From Actimicrobium sp035984655 (GTDB lineage: Bacteria; Pseudomonadota; Gammaproteobacteria; Burkholderiales; Burkholderiaceae_D), in NCBI RefSeq assembly GCF_035984655.1, contig NZ_JAXCHT010000021.1, positions 20,333 through 84,332 of the forward strand: a DNA stretch of 64,000 bases, in the 5' to 3' direction. Below are positions 51,925 through 60,559 of the stretch, one piece after another. Position numbers and translations under genes: made by a program. The notes below the pieces were generated by a model. That model saw nothing but the letters and a program-made list of their open reading frames with translations, had not been told where the DNA came from and did no database searches. Numbering within the stretch: the first letter of the stretch is position 1; each line of letters opens with the position of its first letter.

Positions 51925-52926
51925 TTATTCGGCGCGCAGTTTGCCGACAGCAGCCCGGGCCATTTCGCCGAACAGACGCACCCGCACCAGTACCTGGCCA
52001 TGATCCGACGCGGCTGACAGCTGCAGACCGACGTGGTCGTTCAGGTAGCGCACCTCCAGCACTTCGCCGATCGCATAGCGCGAGCCGGCACAAAATTCTT
52101 CCGATACCAGTACATGATCAATGGTTTCCGTGGCGCCGTCGTGCATGTGCGTGAAGCCGTCGTCGCGTTCCCGTGCATTGCCCGTCTGCACCCGGTAACT
52201 GTCGAACAGGCGTTCATAGAAGGCGCTCTTGCCGCGCCGGCCGGTGCCCATCACCATCTGCGTCGATACTGACGAGGCGACATCGTTGAAGTCACCCAGG
52301 ACCACCAGCGGCGCACGCTGTCCCAGTTGCAGGTCGGTCAGCAGATAGCGCAGGCCGAGCGCGTCGGCGCCGCGCCGGATCAGCGAGCGCAATGACGCAA
52401 TGCCAAGATGGAAGGGATCGTCTTCCAGTTCACTGTGGCGCCAGTCGGGGCGCTTCGATTTCATGTGGGTGACGAAGGCATGCATGCTGCCGTGCCCAGG
52501 CAGTTTCAGTTCGGCCTGCAGGATCGGCCGGGTAAAGCGCGTCATCGGGTCGGTGACGCCGGGCAGATTGACCGCCAGCTCGCGCGGCAAGTCGACATGC
52601 AGGATGGGCGCGGCCATCATCGGCAGGCGCGACACCAGCGCCACGCTCGGGCTGAGCTGGCCATCAGACGGTTGCGGATCGCTGCCGATATGATGCGCAT
52701 CGCGGTAATTGACGGTGCGCGAGAGCACGTCCTTCAGTGCGTCCTGCGAAAAAATTTCCTGGAAACCAATGACATCGGCATCGAGCCGATCAAGCTGTTG
52801 TGCCAGCCAGCTGATTTTTTGGTCGTACTGCTCGATCGAGTACGGCTCCTGGTTTTCATAAAAACGCGTGCCGGGTAAGGCCAGATTCAATACATTGAAA
52901 GTTGCGAAGCGAATTTCATGCTGCAT
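51925..52926 (-). CDS. Endonuclease/exonuclease/phosphatase family protein
   Basis: A 333-residue EEP-superfamily hydrolase without a signal peptide. Family motifs are visible: ATFNVLNLA near the N-terminus, the catalytic Glu in VIGFQEIFSQ, VTHMKSKRPDW, the metal-binding GDFNDVAS, TIDHVLVSEEF and the terminal SDHGQVLVRV. It acts on nucleic acid or phosphoester substrates; which one is unknown. It starts at MQHEIRFATF behind AGGAGG. Divergent from ybaK with only 36 bp between starts, so their promoters must overlap. Confidence 0.88.
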   Translation of the reverse strand: MQHEIRFATFNVLNLALPGTRFYENQEPYSIEQYDQKISWLAQQLDRLDADVIGFQEIFSQDALKDVLSRTVNYRDAHHIGSDPQPSDGQLSPSVALVSRLPMMAAPILHVDLPRELAVNLPGVTDPMTRFTRPILQAELKLPGHGSMHAFVTHMKSKRPDWRHSELEDDPFHLGIASLRSLIRRGADALGLRYLLTDLQLGQRAPLVVLGDFNDVASSVSTQMVMGTGRRGKSAFYERLFDSYRVQTGNARERDDGFTHMHDGATETIDHVLVSEEFCAGSRYAIGEVLEVRYLNDHVGLQLSAASDHGQVLVRVRLFGEMARAAVGKLRAE

Positions 52927-52962
52927 AATTGGCCTCCTGATCGTTCTCACAGCGTAGCACGC

Positions 52963-53454
52963 ATGGCAAAAAAAGATCACATCTCCGAGACACCCGCCAC
53001 CCAATTTTTACGCAAGCAAGGCGTCGCGTTTACCGAGCATCCTTATGCGTATGAAGAGCACGGCGGCACCGCGGTATCCGCGCGCGAACTTGGCGTGGAC
53101 GAACACGCGGTGGTCAAGACGCTGGTGATGCAGGACGACGCCGCCAAACCGCTGATTGTGCTGATGCATGGCGACCGCAAGGTATCGACCAAGAATCTCG
53201 CGCGCCAGATCGGCTGCAAGGCGGTCGAGCCCTGCAAGCCCGAGGTGGCGCAACGGCATTCCGGCTACATGGTGGGCGGCACCTCGCCGTTCGCCACAAA
53301 AAAAGCGCTGCCGGTCTATGTCGAACAGGGTATTCTTGCGCTCGAAAAAATCTATATCAACGGCGGGCGGCGCGGCTATCTGATCGGCATTGCGCCAGCG
53401 GTATTAACGGCGCTGGTAGCGGCGCAACCGGTGCAGTGTGCGTTGGAAGAATAG
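52963..53454 (+). CDS. ybaK: Cys-tRNA(Pro)/Cys-tRNA(Cys) deacylase YbaK/EbsC
   Basis: A 163-residue trans-editing domain protein that hydrolyses mischarged Cys-tRNA(Pro). It reads TPATQFLRKQGVAFTEHPYAY at the N-terminus (in part), then VKTLVMQDDAAKPLIVLMHG, the catalytic-lysine region DRKVSTKNLARQIG, and GYMVGGTSPFATKKALPVYV. Length and start MAKKDHIS fit the family. It is followed 63 bp later by plsY. Confidence 0.92.
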   Translation: MAKKDHISETPATQFLRKQGVAFTEHPYAYEEHGGTAVSARELGVDEHAVVKTLVMQDDAAKPLIVLMHGDRKVSTKNLARQIGCKAVEPCKPEVAQRHSGYMVGGTSPFATKKALPVYVEQGILALEKIYINGGRRGYLIGIAPAVLTALVAAQPVQCALEE

Positions 53455-53517
53455 ATCGGGCCTGGCCACCCGGCAGGATCACCAACATAAAATCAAAAAT
53501 CATTCACGGAGTACGTC

Positions 53518-54123
53518 ATGTCCACGCTGCTGTTTGTTCTCGCTGCCTATCTGATTGGCTCGATCTCGTTTGCCGTCGTCGTCAGCCGCCTGTTCGGGCT
53601 GTCCGACCCGCGCACCTACGGCTCGAAAAATCCGGGCGCGACCAATGTCCTGCGCAGCGGCAACAAGGCGGCAGCGGTACTGACGCTCATCGGCGACGGC
53701 TTCAAGGGCTGGCTGGCGGTCTGGCTGGCGCTGCGTTTTGGCCCGCAATACGGGGGCGAGGACAGTGGCATTGCACTGGTCGCCATCGCCGTGTTCCTCG
53801 GCCATCTGTGGCCGGTGTTCTTTCGCTTCGTCGGCGGCAAGGGCGTCGCCACGGCACTGGGCGTGCTGCTCGGCATTAACCTGTGGCTCGGTGTTGGCAC
53901 GCTGGTGACCTGGCTGGCGATTGCGTTTGCATTTCGCTATTCATCGCTGGCGGCGCTGGTGGCTGCGGTGTTCGCACCGTTTTATTACGGCCTGTTGTTC
54001 GGGGTTGATGCGATGCTGCTGGCGGTGCTGGTGATGAGCGCGTTGCTGATCTACCGGCATCGCGCCAATATCGCCAATCTGATGAATGGCAAGGAAGGCA
54101 GGCTGGGCAAGCGCAAGGTGTGA
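53518..54123 (+). CDS. plsY: Glycerol-3-phosphate acyltransferase PlsY
   Basis: A 201-residue, five-TM inner-membrane enzyme that acylates glycerol-3-phosphate from acyl-phosphate, the first step of phospholipid synthesis. The three cytoplasmic motifs are present: GSKNPGATNVLRSGNK, GDGFKGWLAVW and GHLWPVFFRFVGGKGVAT. The TM helices between them are clear. The start follows GGAG. Confidence 0.96.
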   Translation: MSTLLFVLAAYLIGSISFAVVVSRLFGLSDPRTYGSKNPGATNVLRSGNKAAAVLTLIGDGFKGWLAVWLALRFGPQYGGEDSGIALVAIAVFLGHLWPVFFRFVGGKGVATALGVLLGINLWLGVGTLVTWLAIAFAFRYSSLAALVAAVFAPFYYGLLFGVDAMLLAVLVMSALLIYRHRANIANLMNGKEGRLGKRKV

Positions 54124-54183
54124 TTGCGGGCGCAGTGCGCTTCCAGTCGAGGGCAAGATTCAACGCGGCTATGCGGTCGCCAC

Positions 54184-54222
54184 CGCAGACAGCGGTCGCA
54201 GTGGCGGCGTACGCTGTCTGCG
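54184..54222. repeat. 11-bp perfect hairpin after plsY
   Basis: CGCAGACAGCG (54184-54194) and CGCTGTCTGCG (54212-54222) pair perfectly around a 17-base loop, 60 bp after plsY and 80 bp before the PEP-CTERM gene. No T-run; it may be a regulatory hairpin or factor-dependent terminator. Confidence 0.45.
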
Positions 54223-54301
54223 CGTCAGCGGCAAATCTTTCCGCGACGCAGGCAGCGCCCCCGTTCGCCCCCGTTAACCAGCACCCGACCCAGGAGTCCT
54301 C

Positions 54302-55078
54302 ATGAAACGGAATGGCGCATCCATCGCGAAGCGCTGCCTGCTTGCCCCTGCGGCAACGCTGGCAATAGCGCCGCAGCTTGCCGCGGCCTCCTACAAGTAC
54401 GAGTACACCGGCCGCATCTTTCCCGTGACGTCGATCTCACCGCTGGAGGTCAATCCGACCAATCCGTCGGGCACGCTCGTCAATGACGGCTCGGTGTCTG
54501 CCGTGATCTATTCACCGACATTGCTCTCGGCGGGCAACGGCATTCCGCAGGGTGTCGATTTTTCGATCACCGGCAACGATGGCTTCGGCGCCACCACGCT
54601 GCAGTATTCCTGGCTGGAGTTCTACAATCCTGCGCCCTTCGATCCCAACTGCGGCCCGGGCACGCCCTGTCATCCGGACAATATCGGCACCTTCAATATT
54701 GGCGCGGTCGATGCCGCCGGCATCCCGCTGCAGTGGAACCTTGGCATTGATTATTCGTACCGGGCGCCCACCGGGCGATTGTTCTCGCGGGTATTCATGA
54801 CCGGAGCCGACCTTGACGGCGTCAGCGAGGGATACGAGGGGTTCCAGTATTTTTCGGGAACGCTCGCCAACGCTCCGGGTACCTGGAGCGTGAGCGTGGT
54901 GCCCGAACCAGCCACCTATGCGATGCTGCTGGCTGCGTTGGGCCTGTTTGGCTGCATGCGGCTGAAGCATTTTCGCCCGGTTTGGACGACGCTTGCCATT
55001 TCTTTTACAGCAGCAAAAAGCACCCGGCCGCCACCGCAGTCGGCAATAGCGCTGCCACGAACAATTGCAAGGCACTGA
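54302..55078 (+). CDS. PEP-CTERM sorting protein with extended C-terminus
   Basis: A 258-residue exported protein. It starts behind AGGAGT with a basic region and a hydrophobic segment (LLAPAATLAIAPQLAAASY). The mature part is beta-rich with no domain recognised and two cysteines (NCGPGTPCHPDN). Near the end is a PEP-CTERM anchor, VPEPATYAMLLAALGLFGCM, followed by RLKHFRP. Normally the protein stops there; here the frame continues about 33 residues (WTTLAISFTAAKSTRPPPQS and onward) into the end of the antiporter gene on the other strand. A lost stop codon or small frameshift is likely and may affect sorting by exosortase. Confidence 0.8.
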   Translation: MKRNGASIAKRCLLAPAATLAIAPQLAAASYKYEYTGRIFPVTSISPLEVNPTNPSGTLVNDGSVSAVIYSPTLLSAGNGIPQGVDFSITGNDGFGATTLQYSWLEFYNPAPFDPNCGPGTPCHPDNIGTFNIGAVDAAGIPLQWNLGIDYSYRAPTGRLFSRVFMTGADLDGVSEGYEGFQYFSGTLANAPGTWSVSVVPEPATYAMLLAALGLFGCMRLKHFRPVWTTLAISFTAAKSTRPPPQSAIALPRTIARH

Positions 55079-56267
55079 TCGAACCTTCATCAAAGCTGTC
55101 ATGCAAAATCGCGAAGCCGGCCGGATTCGGCGCATTGGCAATCACGGTCAGGCCACCGCCAGTGATGGCGCCGGCCACCAGGGCATATTTGGCCGAATCG
55201 GTCATGCCGCTCACCAGCGAACCGAGATAGGTCAACGCGGCATTGTCGGTAATCGCCGTCAAACCGACCGCGCCAAAGAACAGCACGGTCGAATCCAGCC
55301 CGGCCAGCAGCGGTTGCAGCCACCAGGTTTGCTGCTTGCCCAGCACCACCAGTCCGGCCAGAAAAAATCCGACCAGCAAGCCTTCGCGCAGCATCAACGG
55401 GTCCTGATGGCGCTGGTAGGCTTCGGTGTAACCCAGGAAAAACAGGAACAGGCCGAGAAACGCGACCGGATGATGGCTGGTCAGGACCGTCCCGGCCAGA
55501 AACAGCAGATGGATCAGGATCACCGGCAGTGGCATCGGCGGCCTGTCGCTGGGGGGCATCGGATTGCTCAGTCCGGCCAGCTCCTTGCGGCACAGCAGCG
55601 CCACGCCCAGTCCATTGATCAGCACCGCCAGCGCCGCCTTCCAGCCGAACACGCTGCTCATGAAACCGATATCCCAGCCCCACGCCGAAGCCACCATCAG
55701 CACCGGTGGCGCCGCATACGGTGTGAGCACGCCGCCGATCGAGACATTCACCAGCAGCACCGCCAGCGTCGTGTATTTGAACCGGTTCGACAATCCGCGC
55801 ACGTAGTAACGATCGCGCAGCATCAGCGCCGCCAGCGTCATCGCGGCCGGTTCGGTGATCAGTGAACCCAGCAGCGGGATCAGCGTGAGTGTCAGCACAT
55901 ACTGCGCGAAGGCCGGTGGCAGCGGCAGCCAGCGCGTCAGGGTTTCGACGCTGCCCTGTGCCAGCGTCAGGATCGGGCGGGTGCCGGCGATGACCAGGAT
56001 CGCGAAGACGAACAGCGGTTCGGTAAAGTTCTGCTGCTCGAGATAGTCGATGGCCGGCTGCGTTCCGGAGAGCGCGACGATGCAGAGCGTCAGCACCAGC
56101 GCCCACAGTCCGAACACCACCTCCACTTCGCCCAGCAGATGCCAGATGCCGGCATGGCGCGGATGGCTGTGCGACAGGTGATCAAAGAACTTGGTGCAGA
56201 AGGTGTGCAGCACCGCCACGCCAAACAGCGCCGTGCCGATCAGTTCCAGCGTCGTCGGCCCGGCCAT
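55005..56267 (-). CDS. Putative Na+/H+ antiporter (Na_H_antiport_3-like)
   Basis: A 420-residue inner-membrane protein with about 11-12 TM helices, of the ArsB/NhaD superfamily type annotated as putative Na+/H+ antiporter. Landmarks are TLTLIPLLGSLITEPAAMTL, VNVSIGGVLTPYAAPPVLMV, AVGLTAITDNAALTYLGSLV and VAGAITGGGLTVIANAPNPA; the second- and fourth-named segments look like the re-entrant substrate-binding loops. The start ATG shares one base with the tsaD stop (TGATG), so it is translated after tsaD. Ion specificity is inferred only. Confidence 0.82.
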   Translation of the reverse strand: MAGPTTLELIGTALFGVAVLHTFCTKFFDHLSHSHPRHAGIWHLLGEVEVVFGLWALVLTLCIVALSGTQPAIDYLEQQNFTEPLFVFAILVIAGTRPILTLAQGSVETLTRWLPLPPAFAQYVLTLTLIPLLGSLITEPAAMTLAALMLRDRYYVRGLSNRFKYTTLAVLLVNVSIGGVLTPYAAPPVLMVASAWGWDIGFMSSVFGWKAALAVLINGLGVALLCRKELAGLSNPMPPSDRPPMPLPVILIHLLFLAGTVLTSHHPVAFLGLFLFFLGYTEAYQRHQDPLMLREGLLVGFFLAGLVVLGKQQTWWLQPLLAGLDSTVLFFGAVGLTAITDNAALTYLGSLVSGMTDSAKYALVAGAITGGGLTVIANAPNPAGFAILHDSFDEGSISALQLFVAALLPTAVAAGCFLLL

Positions 56268-57295
56268 CAGGCGGCCGTCAATTCGGCCAGCGGCCAGCGC
56301 GGGCGCACCGTGAAGGCATAATTGCGGCTGGCCTGGGTCGGGTCATGCTTGAGCCGCAAGCCGCCGGCAAAGGCGATCATCGCGCCGTTGTCGGTGCAAA
56401 ATTCCAGCTCCGGGTAGTACACCTTGAAATGCTTGCGCGCGGCCGCCGCGTTCAGCGCGGCGCGCAACTGCGTATTGGCGCCGACGCCGCCGGCAATCAC
56501 CAGCCGCTTCAGGCCGGTATGCCGTAGCGCGTTGACCGACTTCGCCACCAGCACCTCGACGATCGCATCGACGAAACCGCGCGCGATGTTGGCGCGATCC
56601 TGATCGCAGACCGCGCCGGGGTGATTCTTGACGACCGTCAGGACGGCCGTTTTCAAACCGGAAAAACTGAAGTTAAAGTCCTTCGTATGCAGCATCGGCC
56701 GCGGCAGCTTGTAGGCCAGCGGATCGCCGAATTCAGCCATGCGTGAAATGGCCGGGCCGCCCGGGTAACCGAGCCCGAGCAGCTTGGCCGATTTGTCGAA
56801 GGCTTCGCCGGCGGCGTCATCCAGCGTTTCGCCAAGCAGCGTGTAGCGCCCAACGCCATCGACCCGCATCAACTGCGTATGCCCGCCCGAGACCAGCAGC
56901 GCGACGAACGGAAACTCCGGCGGATTGCTCGCCAACAGCGGCGACAGCAGATGTCCTTCCAGGTGATGAATGCCGAGGACCGGAATGTCCAGCGCCAGTC
57001 CGAGCGCGCACGCTACCGAGGCGCCCACCAGCAGCGCGCCGGCCAGCCCCGGTCCCTGGGTGTAAGCGATCGCACCGATCTGGGTGCGCTGCAATCCAGC
57101 CGCATCGAGCACCTGCTCCAGCAGCGGAATGGCGCGCCGGATGTGATCGCGCGAGGCCAGTTCCGGCACCACGCCGCCATATTGTTCGTGCATCGCGACC
57201 TGCGAGTAGAGCGCGTGCGACAGCAGGCCGCCATCGGTGTCATACAGCGCGAGTCCGGTTTCATCGCAGGAGGATTCAACGCCGAGAACAATCAT
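56267..57295 (-). CDS. tsaD: tRNA N6-adenosine threonylcarbamoyltransferase TsaD
   Basis: A 342-residue ASKHA-fold enzyme that transfers the threonylcarbamoyl group to A37 of tRNA. It opens MIVLGVESSCDETG, has the metal-binding HHLEGH motif near residue 112 (VLGIHHLEGHLLSPL), FVALLVSGGHTQLM, GEAFDKSAKLLGLGYPGG and FCTDNGAMIAFAG at the end. The ATG at 57295 gives the family N-terminus; an ATG at 57328 would add eleven residues and has a somewhat better RBS. It partners with TsaE from 14.8 kb and with TsaB, which is not in the window. Confidence 0.95.
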   Translation of the reverse strand: MIVLGVESSCDETGLALYDTDGGLLSHALYSQVAMHEQYGGVVPELASRDHIRRAIPLLEQVLDAAGLQRTQIGAIAYTQGPGLAGALLVGASVACALGLALDIPVLGIHHLEGHLLSPLLASNPPEFPFVALLVSGGHTQLMRVDGVGRYTLLGETLDDAAGEAFDKSAKLLGLGYPGGPAISRMAEFGDPLAYKLPRPMLHTKDFNFSFSGLKTAVLTVVKNHPGAVCDQDRANIARGFVDAIVEVLVAKSVNALRHTGLKRLVIAGGVGANTQLRAALNAAAARKHFKVYYPELEFCTDNGAMIAFAGGLRLKHDPTQASRNYAFTVRPRWPLAELTAA

Positions 57296-57579
57296 GGAGG
57301 TGGGCAGGGTGGAGTGGGGAAGCGCCATTGTAATGGCAAAACTCCGGCCGCCGGCCGCGGCACCGATCTGGTGCGCCGCACAACGCTGGCGCGAACATGA
57401 GCGCTGCCGGCGCGTTTTTCACTCCGATTCCGGGACGATCTGCTGGCACAGCGCTTGCAATGCTTACTTCGTCTCCTGTTCAGGCTGGCAGTGGCCCGAG
57501 CGGTACTTCAGGCGTCCGACCCTTCGCGCAAGCGCATGCAGCGGCCGGACGCCATTTTTTTGTCTTTTCCGAGGATGCC

Positions 57580-58824
57580 ATGACCGATACCGTTCCGACC
57601 ATCAACCCCACCCGCCGCCGCGTCTTGACCGCTGGCGTTGCTGCCGGCGCCCTGGGCGCATTGGCCACCCGTGGAGTCTGGGCCGCCGGCTCCGACAAGC
57701 CCGAGAAGGAAGAAGTCAAGGTCGGCTTCATCCCGCTGACGGACTGCGCGTCGGTGGTGATGGCCTCGGTGCTCGGATTCGACAAGAAGTACGGCATCAA
57801 GATCGTGCCGAGCAAGGAATCTTCCTGGGCCAGCGTGCGCGACAAGCTGGTCAACGGTGAACTCGACGCCGCCCATGTGCTGTACGGCCTGATCTATGGG
57901 GTGCACCTCGGCGTTGCCGGTCCAAAAAAAGACATGGCAGTGCTGATGACACTGAACAATAACGGCCAGGCGATCACGCTATCGAAAAAACTCGCCAACG
58001 CTGGCGCAGTCGATGGCACGTCGCTGGCCAAGCTGATGCAGACCGACAAGCGCGAATACACCTTCGCTCAAACCTTCCCGACCGGCACCCATGCGATGTG
58101 GCTGTATTACTGGCTGGCCGCGCACGGCGTCGATCCGATGAAGGACGCCAAGGTCATCACCGTACCGCCACCGCAGATGGTGGCCAACATGCGGGTCGGG
58201 GCGATGGATGGTTTCTGCGTGGGCGAACCGTGGGGCCATCGTGCCATTGTCGACGGTGTCGGTATCACCGCGGCCACCACGCAGGACATCTGGAAGGACC
58301 ACCCGGAAAAAGTGCTCGGCACCTCGGCCGAGTGGGTCCAGAAGTATCCGAATACCGCGCGTGCCCTGACCGCCGCCATTCTCGACGCCAGCCGCTGGAT
58401 CGATGCCTCGCTGTCGAACAAGAACAAGATGGCCGAAACCATTGCCGACAAGTCGTATGTCAACACCTCGGTGGACGTGATTAACCAGCGCATTCTCGGT
58501 CGCTATCAGAATGGCCTGGGCAAGTCGTGGGACGATCCGAACTACATGAAGTTCTTCAACGATGGCGCGGTGAATTTTCCGTATCTGTCGGATGGCATGT
58601 GGTTCCTGACGCAGCACAAGCGCTGGGGCTTGCTCAAGGGCGATCCCGACTATCTGGCGGTGGCGACCTCGATCAACCAGATTGCCGTCTACAAGGATGC
58701 CGCCGCGATGGCAAAAGTCAGCGTGCCAAAAGACGTGATGCGCTCGTCGAAGCTGATGGACGGCACCACCTGGGATGGCAAGAATCCGAAGGCCTACGCG
58801 GCGTCGTTCAAGATAAGGGCATGA
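57580..58824 (+). CDS. Nitrate/taurine-type ABC transporter substrate-binding protein (NrtA/CmpA-like)
   Basis: A 414-residue binding protein with a twin-arginine signal (NPTRRRVLTAGVAAGALGAL), then GVWAAGS. It has the NrtA/CmpA pattern: VKVGFIPLTDCASVVMASVL, KLVNGELDAAHVLYGLIYGV, TFPTGTHAMWLYYWLAAHGV, VGAMDGFCVGEPWGHRAI and GMWFLTQHKRWGL. The start is preceded by GAGGA. Related proteins bind nitrate or bicarbonate; the genes here are only the transporter, with no nitrate reductase nearby. First gene of a three-gene importer operon. Confidence 0.92.
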   Translation: MTDTVPTINPTRRRVLTAGVAAGALGALATRGVWAAGSDKPEKEEVKVGFIPLTDCASVVMASVLGFDKKYGIKIVPSKESSWASVRDKLVNGELDAAHVLYGLIYGVHLGVAGPKKDMAVLMTLNNNGQAITLSKKLANAGAVDGTSLAKLMQTDKREYTFAQTFPTGTHAMWLYYWLAAHGVDPMKDAKVITVPPPQMVANMRVGAMDGFCVGEPWGHRAIVDGVGITAATTQDIWKDHPEKVLGTSAEWVQKYPNTARALTAAILDASRWIDASLSNKNKMAETIADKSYVNTSVDVINQRILGRYQNGLGKSWDDPNYMKFFNDGAVNFPYLSDGMWFLTQHKRWGLLKGDPDYLAVATSINQIAVYKDAAAMAKVSVPKDVMRSSKLMDGTTWDGKNPKAYAASFKIRA

Positions 58825-58831
58825 GGAGCCG

Positions 58832-59740
58832 ATGATGACCCCCACTGTTGACAACGCCATGCAGATGACGCCGACACCCGCCGCAGTAACGTCGACGCGC
58901 ACAACCGAAACGCAGCCCGGCGCGCGCACCGAACCACCGAAAAAATCGGCCGGCACGTTGTCCTTGCAAACGCTGGTGCTGACGGTATTGCCGCCCCTGC
59001 TCGGATTGGCCGTGATGGTGCTGTTGTGGCAAATCGTCGCAATGAAGAATGAAGGATTTCCGTCGCCCATGACGACGTTCACGGAAGCCATCAAGGTTTT
59101 TTCGGACCCGTTCTATCGCAAGGGGCCGAACGACCAGGGCATCGGCTGGAACATCCTGGCGTCGTTGCAACGTGTTGCGGTGGGTTTTGGACTTGCGGCG
59201 GCAGTCGGCATCCCGCTTGGCTTCGCGATTGGGCGCTTCAAATTCCTGTCCGGCATGTTCGGGCCGATCATCAGCCTGTTGAAACCGGTCTCGCCGCTGG
59301 CATGGTTGCCGATCGGACTGCTGGTCTTCAAGTCTGCCAATCCGGCGGCGATCTGGGCAATTTTCATTTGCTCGATCTGGCCGATGATCATCAACACGGC
59401 CGTCGGCGTGCAGCGCGTGCCGCAGGATTACATGAATGTGGCGCGCGTCCTGAATCTGTCGGAGTGGAAGATCCTGACCAAGATCCTGTTTCCATCGGTG
59501 CTGCCGTACATGCTCACCGGTGTGCGACTGGCCATCGGTACCGCCTGGCTGGTGATCGTGGCGGCGGAAATGCTGACCGGCGGCGTCGGCATCGGCTTCT
59601 GGGTCTGGGATGAATGGAACAACCTCAACGTGCCGCACATCCTGATTGCCATTGCCGTCATCGGCGTGGTCGGTCTGCTGTTGGAGCAGGCGCTGGTGGC
59701 GCTGGCACGCGCTTTCACATACGAAGATTCGGGGACCTGA
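58832..59740 (+). CDS. Nitrate-type ABC transporter permease (NrtB-like)
   Basis: A 302-residue permease with a ~45-residue Thr/Pro-rich cytoplasmic tail, then six TM helices. The EAA loop lies near VQRVPQDYMNVARVLNLSEW, and the segments LKPVSPLAWLPIGLLVFKSA and LAIGTAWLVIVAAEML are typical of NrtB/CmpB/SsuC. It begins 7 bp after the binding protein gene and ends 2 bp before the ATPase gene. Confidence 0.93.
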   Translation: MMTPTVDNAMQMTPTPAAVTSTRTTETQPGARTEPPKKSAGTLSLQTLVLTVLPPLLGLAVMVLLWQIVAMKNEGFPSPMTTFTEAIKVFSDPFYRKGPNDQGIGWNILASLQRVAVGFGLAAAVGIPLGFAIGRFKFLSGMFGPIISLLKPVSPLAWLPIGLLVFKSANPAAIWAIFICSIWPMIINTAVGVQRVPQDYMNVARVLNLSEWKILTKILFPSVLPYMLTGVRLAIGTAWLVIVAAEMLTGGVGIGFWVWDEWNNLNVPHILIAIAVIGVVGLLLEQALVALARAFTYEDSGT

Positions 59741-59742
59741 TC

Positions 59743-60549
59743 ATGGACGAAAAATTCATCGAAATCCAGCATGCCGAGATGTCATTCCCCCTCAAGCGCG
59801 GTCATTTCCAGGCGCTCAGCGACGTCAATCTGAATGTCAGGAAAGGCGAGTTCGTCACGCTGATCGGTCACTCGGGTTGCGGCAAATCGACGCTGCTGAA
59901 CATGATCGCCGGTCTTACCAGGGCAACCGGCGGACTGCTGCTGTGCGGCAATCGCGAAATCGCCGGGCCGTCGCCCGAACGGGGCGTGGTGTTCCAGAAT
60001 CACTCGCTGTTGCCGTGGTTGACCTGCCACGAAAATGTGCACCTGGCGGTCGAGCGTGTGTTTGGCGCGACCGAGTCGAAACACCAGTTGCACGAGCGCA
60101 CCAGCGCTGCGATTGCGCTGGTGGGATTAACGCATGCCGAACACAAGCGTCCGCACGAAATTTCTGGCGGCATGAAGCAGCGCGTCGGGATTGCCCGCGC
60201 CCTGTCGATGGCGCCGAAGGTGTTGTTGATGGACGAGCCGTTTGGTGCGCTGGACGCTTTGACGCGGGCCCATTTGCAGGACGAATTATTGAAGATTGTC
60301 GCCGCCACCGGCTCGACCGTCGTGATGGTCACGCATGATGTCGATGAAGCCGTGTTGCTGTCAGACCGGATCGTGATGATGACCAACGGACCGTCGGCCA
60401 CCATTGGCGAAATTCTGTCGGTGCGGTTGACGCGCCCGCGCGAGCGCGTCGCGCTGGCGCAGGACCCGCTGTATATGGAATACCGCACCTCGGTGCTGGA
60501 GTTCCTGTACCACCGACAGGCGCGGCCAGCGATGAAGGATGCGGCATAA
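59743..60549 (+). CDS. Nitrate-type ABC transporter ATP-binding protein (NrtD/CmpD-like)
   Basis: A 268-residue ATPase. Walker A is GHSGCGKST near residue 44, the Q-loop is in VVFQNHSLLPWLTCHENV, the signature ISGGMKQRVGIARAL is near 139 and Walker B with LLMDEPFGALDALT follows; the switch His is in VTHDVDEA. It lacks the extra C-terminal binding domain of NrtC, so it is the NrtD type. The start MDEKFIEIQ is 2 bp after the permease stop. Confidence 0.93.
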   Translation: MDEKFIEIQHAEMSFPLKRGHFQALSDVNLNVRKGEFVTLIGHSGCGKSTLLNMIAGLTRATGGLLLCGNREIAGPSPERGVVFQNHSLLPWLTCHENVHLAVERVFGATESKHQLHERTSAAIALVGLTHAEHKRPHEISGGMKQRVGIARALSMAPKVLLMDEPFGALDALTRAHLQDELLKIVAATGSTVVMVTHDVDEAVLLSDRIVMMTNGPSATIGEILSVRLTRPRERVALAQDPLYMEYRTSVLEFLYHRQARPAMKDAA

Positions 60550-60559
60550 GTCGGACGGT

